Positions 4,880-5,839 of a stretch of DNA of 5,839 nucleotides are shown piece by piece. The DNA lies in assembly GCA_023415475.1 (NCBI GenBank), contig JAEZKL010000091.1, positions 1-5,839 on the forward strand, given 5' to 3'. The stretch's first letter is position 1. Every line of letters begins with the position of its first letter. Below the pieces are notes generated by a model. That model searched no databases. It had not been told where the DNA came from and saw nothing but the letters and a program-made list of their open reading frames with translations. Source of the stretch: Bacillota bacterium (GTDB lineage: Bacteria > Bacillota > Clostridia > Lachnospirales > Lachnospiraceae). Made by a program: the position numbers and the translations under genes.

Positions 4880-5839
4880 ATGAAGAATTTGTTAGTGGCA
4901 CAATCCGGAGGACCTACCGCTGCTATTAATGCAACACTGGCCGGTGTATTGCAGGGTGTGCGAGCAAGTGGTAAAGTTGACAAGGTATATGGTGCTAAGA
5001 ACGGGATCGAAGGCGCTATCAAAGATCAGCTGATTGATTTAAACGAGATCGTAAGAGATACGAAAGCAATGGATACACTTACTTATACACCCTCTTCAGC
5101 TCTTGGGACCTGTCGTTATAAGATGAAGGATTGGCGCAAGGATGAGGAACCTTACAAGAAAATAATCGAAACCTTCTATAAGTATGATATTAGGTATTTT
5201 ATCTATATCGGTGGAAATGACTCCATGGATACCGTAGATAAGCTTTCAGAATACTGTAAGCTGAATAACCATGACTTTATTATTATGGGTGCCCCGAAGA
5301 CGGTTGATAATGATCTCAACCTGACGGATCATAGCCCCGGCTTCGGTTCAGCAGCAAAATATATTGCGACCACCATCTCCGAGCTGGCATGCGATATCGG
5401 TGCATATGATATTCCGGCAGTAACAATCGTTGAGATCATGGGAAGAAATGCAGGCTGGCTGACGGCTTCTGCAGCTCTTGCCAGAGTGAACGGTAATGCT
5501 GGTGCAGATCTAATTTACCTCTGTGAGAAGGACTTTGATAATGCCAGATTTATCAATGATGTGAAGGAAAAGCTGGCACAGAAATCCGGCATTTTAGTAG
5601 CAGTTAGTGAAGGCTGTAAGGATAGCAGCGGCGCTTATGTATCGGATCAGATGTCCAGCGGAGCGGTAGATAATTTCGGTCACAAATATATCGCAGGAGC
5701 AGCACGTGCGTTAGAGCAATTGGTTCGAAATGAGATCGGCTGTAAGGTGCGTTCCATCGAATTGAACCTGATGCAGAGATCAGCAGCCCATATTGCCAGT
5801 GAGACAGATATTATTGAGTCCTTGATGCTTGGACAGAAG
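4880..5839 (+). CDS. pfp: 6-phosphofructokinase, probably pyrophosphate-dependent (3' end outside window)
   Basis: The first 320 codons are present with no stop; related enzymes run to roughly 400 residues, so the C-terminus is missing. The enzyme phosphorylates fructose 6-phosphate at C1 in glycolysis. The N-terminal phosphoryl-donor loop is QSGGPTAAIN (8-17). GGNDS (111-115) replaces the GGDGS of ATP enzymes: Asp114 stands where ATP enzymes have Gly. PKTVDND (139-145) carries Lys140 instead of the Gly of PGTIDND, the usual mark of pyrophosphate use; the two aspartates of TVDND are catalytic. MGRNAGW (187-193) and SEG (243-245) bind fructose 6-phosphate, and MQRSAAHIAS (298-307) matches the pyrophosphate group. 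AAGGAGG (4866-4872), seven bases before ATG 4880, sets the start. Donor choice is inferred from motifs and would make the step reversible and ATP-sparing. Confidence 0.92.
   Translation, partial: MKNLLVAQSGGPTAAINATLAGVLQGVRASGKVDKVYGAKNGIEGAIKDQLIDLNEIVRDTKAMDTLTYTPSSALGTCRYKMKDWRKDEEPYKKIIETFYKYDIRYFIYIGGNDSMDTVDKLSEYCKLNNHDFIIMGAPKTVDNDLNLTDHSPGFGSAAKYIATTISELACDIGAYDIPAVTIVEIMGRNAGWLTASAALARVNGNAGADLIYLCEKDFDNARFINDVKEKLAQKSGILVAVSEGCKDSSGAYVSDQMSSGAVDNFGHKYIAGAARALEQLVRNEIGCKVRSIELNLMQRSAAHIASETDIIESLMLGQK

Overview
The window looks like chromosomal DNA from a low-to-mid GC Firmicute, most likely of class Clostridia (Lachnospiraceae-like, which is an inference). The reasons are strong AGGAGG-type ribosome sites in front of every gene, two RNA regulators typical of Firmicutes (a T-box and a tetrahydrofolate riboswitch), an ECF-type vitamin S component and a pyrophosphate-type phosphofructokinase. 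All genes lie on the + strand. I see no mobile element, CRISPR array, tRNA or rRNA.

Region 1 (1-3246) is a tryptophan uptake operon. It opens with the 3' part of a T-box leader whose likely specifier codon is TGG (36-38), with a clear antiterminator/terminator pair. Three ABC transporter genes follow: a lipoprotein substrate-binding protein (trpX), a membrane permease (trpY) and an ATPase (trpZ). This arrangement matches the predicted TrpXYZ tryptophan transporter. The three proteins together hold one tryptophan in 885 residues, which fits genes that must be translated when tryptophan is short. A 58-base hairpin sits between trpX and trpY, and a nested hairpin closes the operon.

Region 2 (about 3247-4311) is a separate unit. 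A promoter, a tetrahydrofolate riboswitch and folT, the substrate-binding S component of an ECF folate transporter, are followed by a long, clear intrinsic terminator.

Region 3 (about 4355-4760) is a single small gene for a bacterial protein of the MIF/tautomerase superfamily, with its own probable promoter.

Region 4 (about 4790 to the window edge) has an extended -10 promoter and the first 320 codons of a 6-phosphofructokinase. Its active-site motifs (GGNDS, PKTVDND) point to pyrophosphate rather than ATP as phosphoryl donor.

No wholly new system is evident. The points most worth checking are the tryptophan depletion of the transporter, the structured RNA between trpX and trpY, and the mechanism by which the folate riboswitch acts on folT, since no terminator is visible between them.
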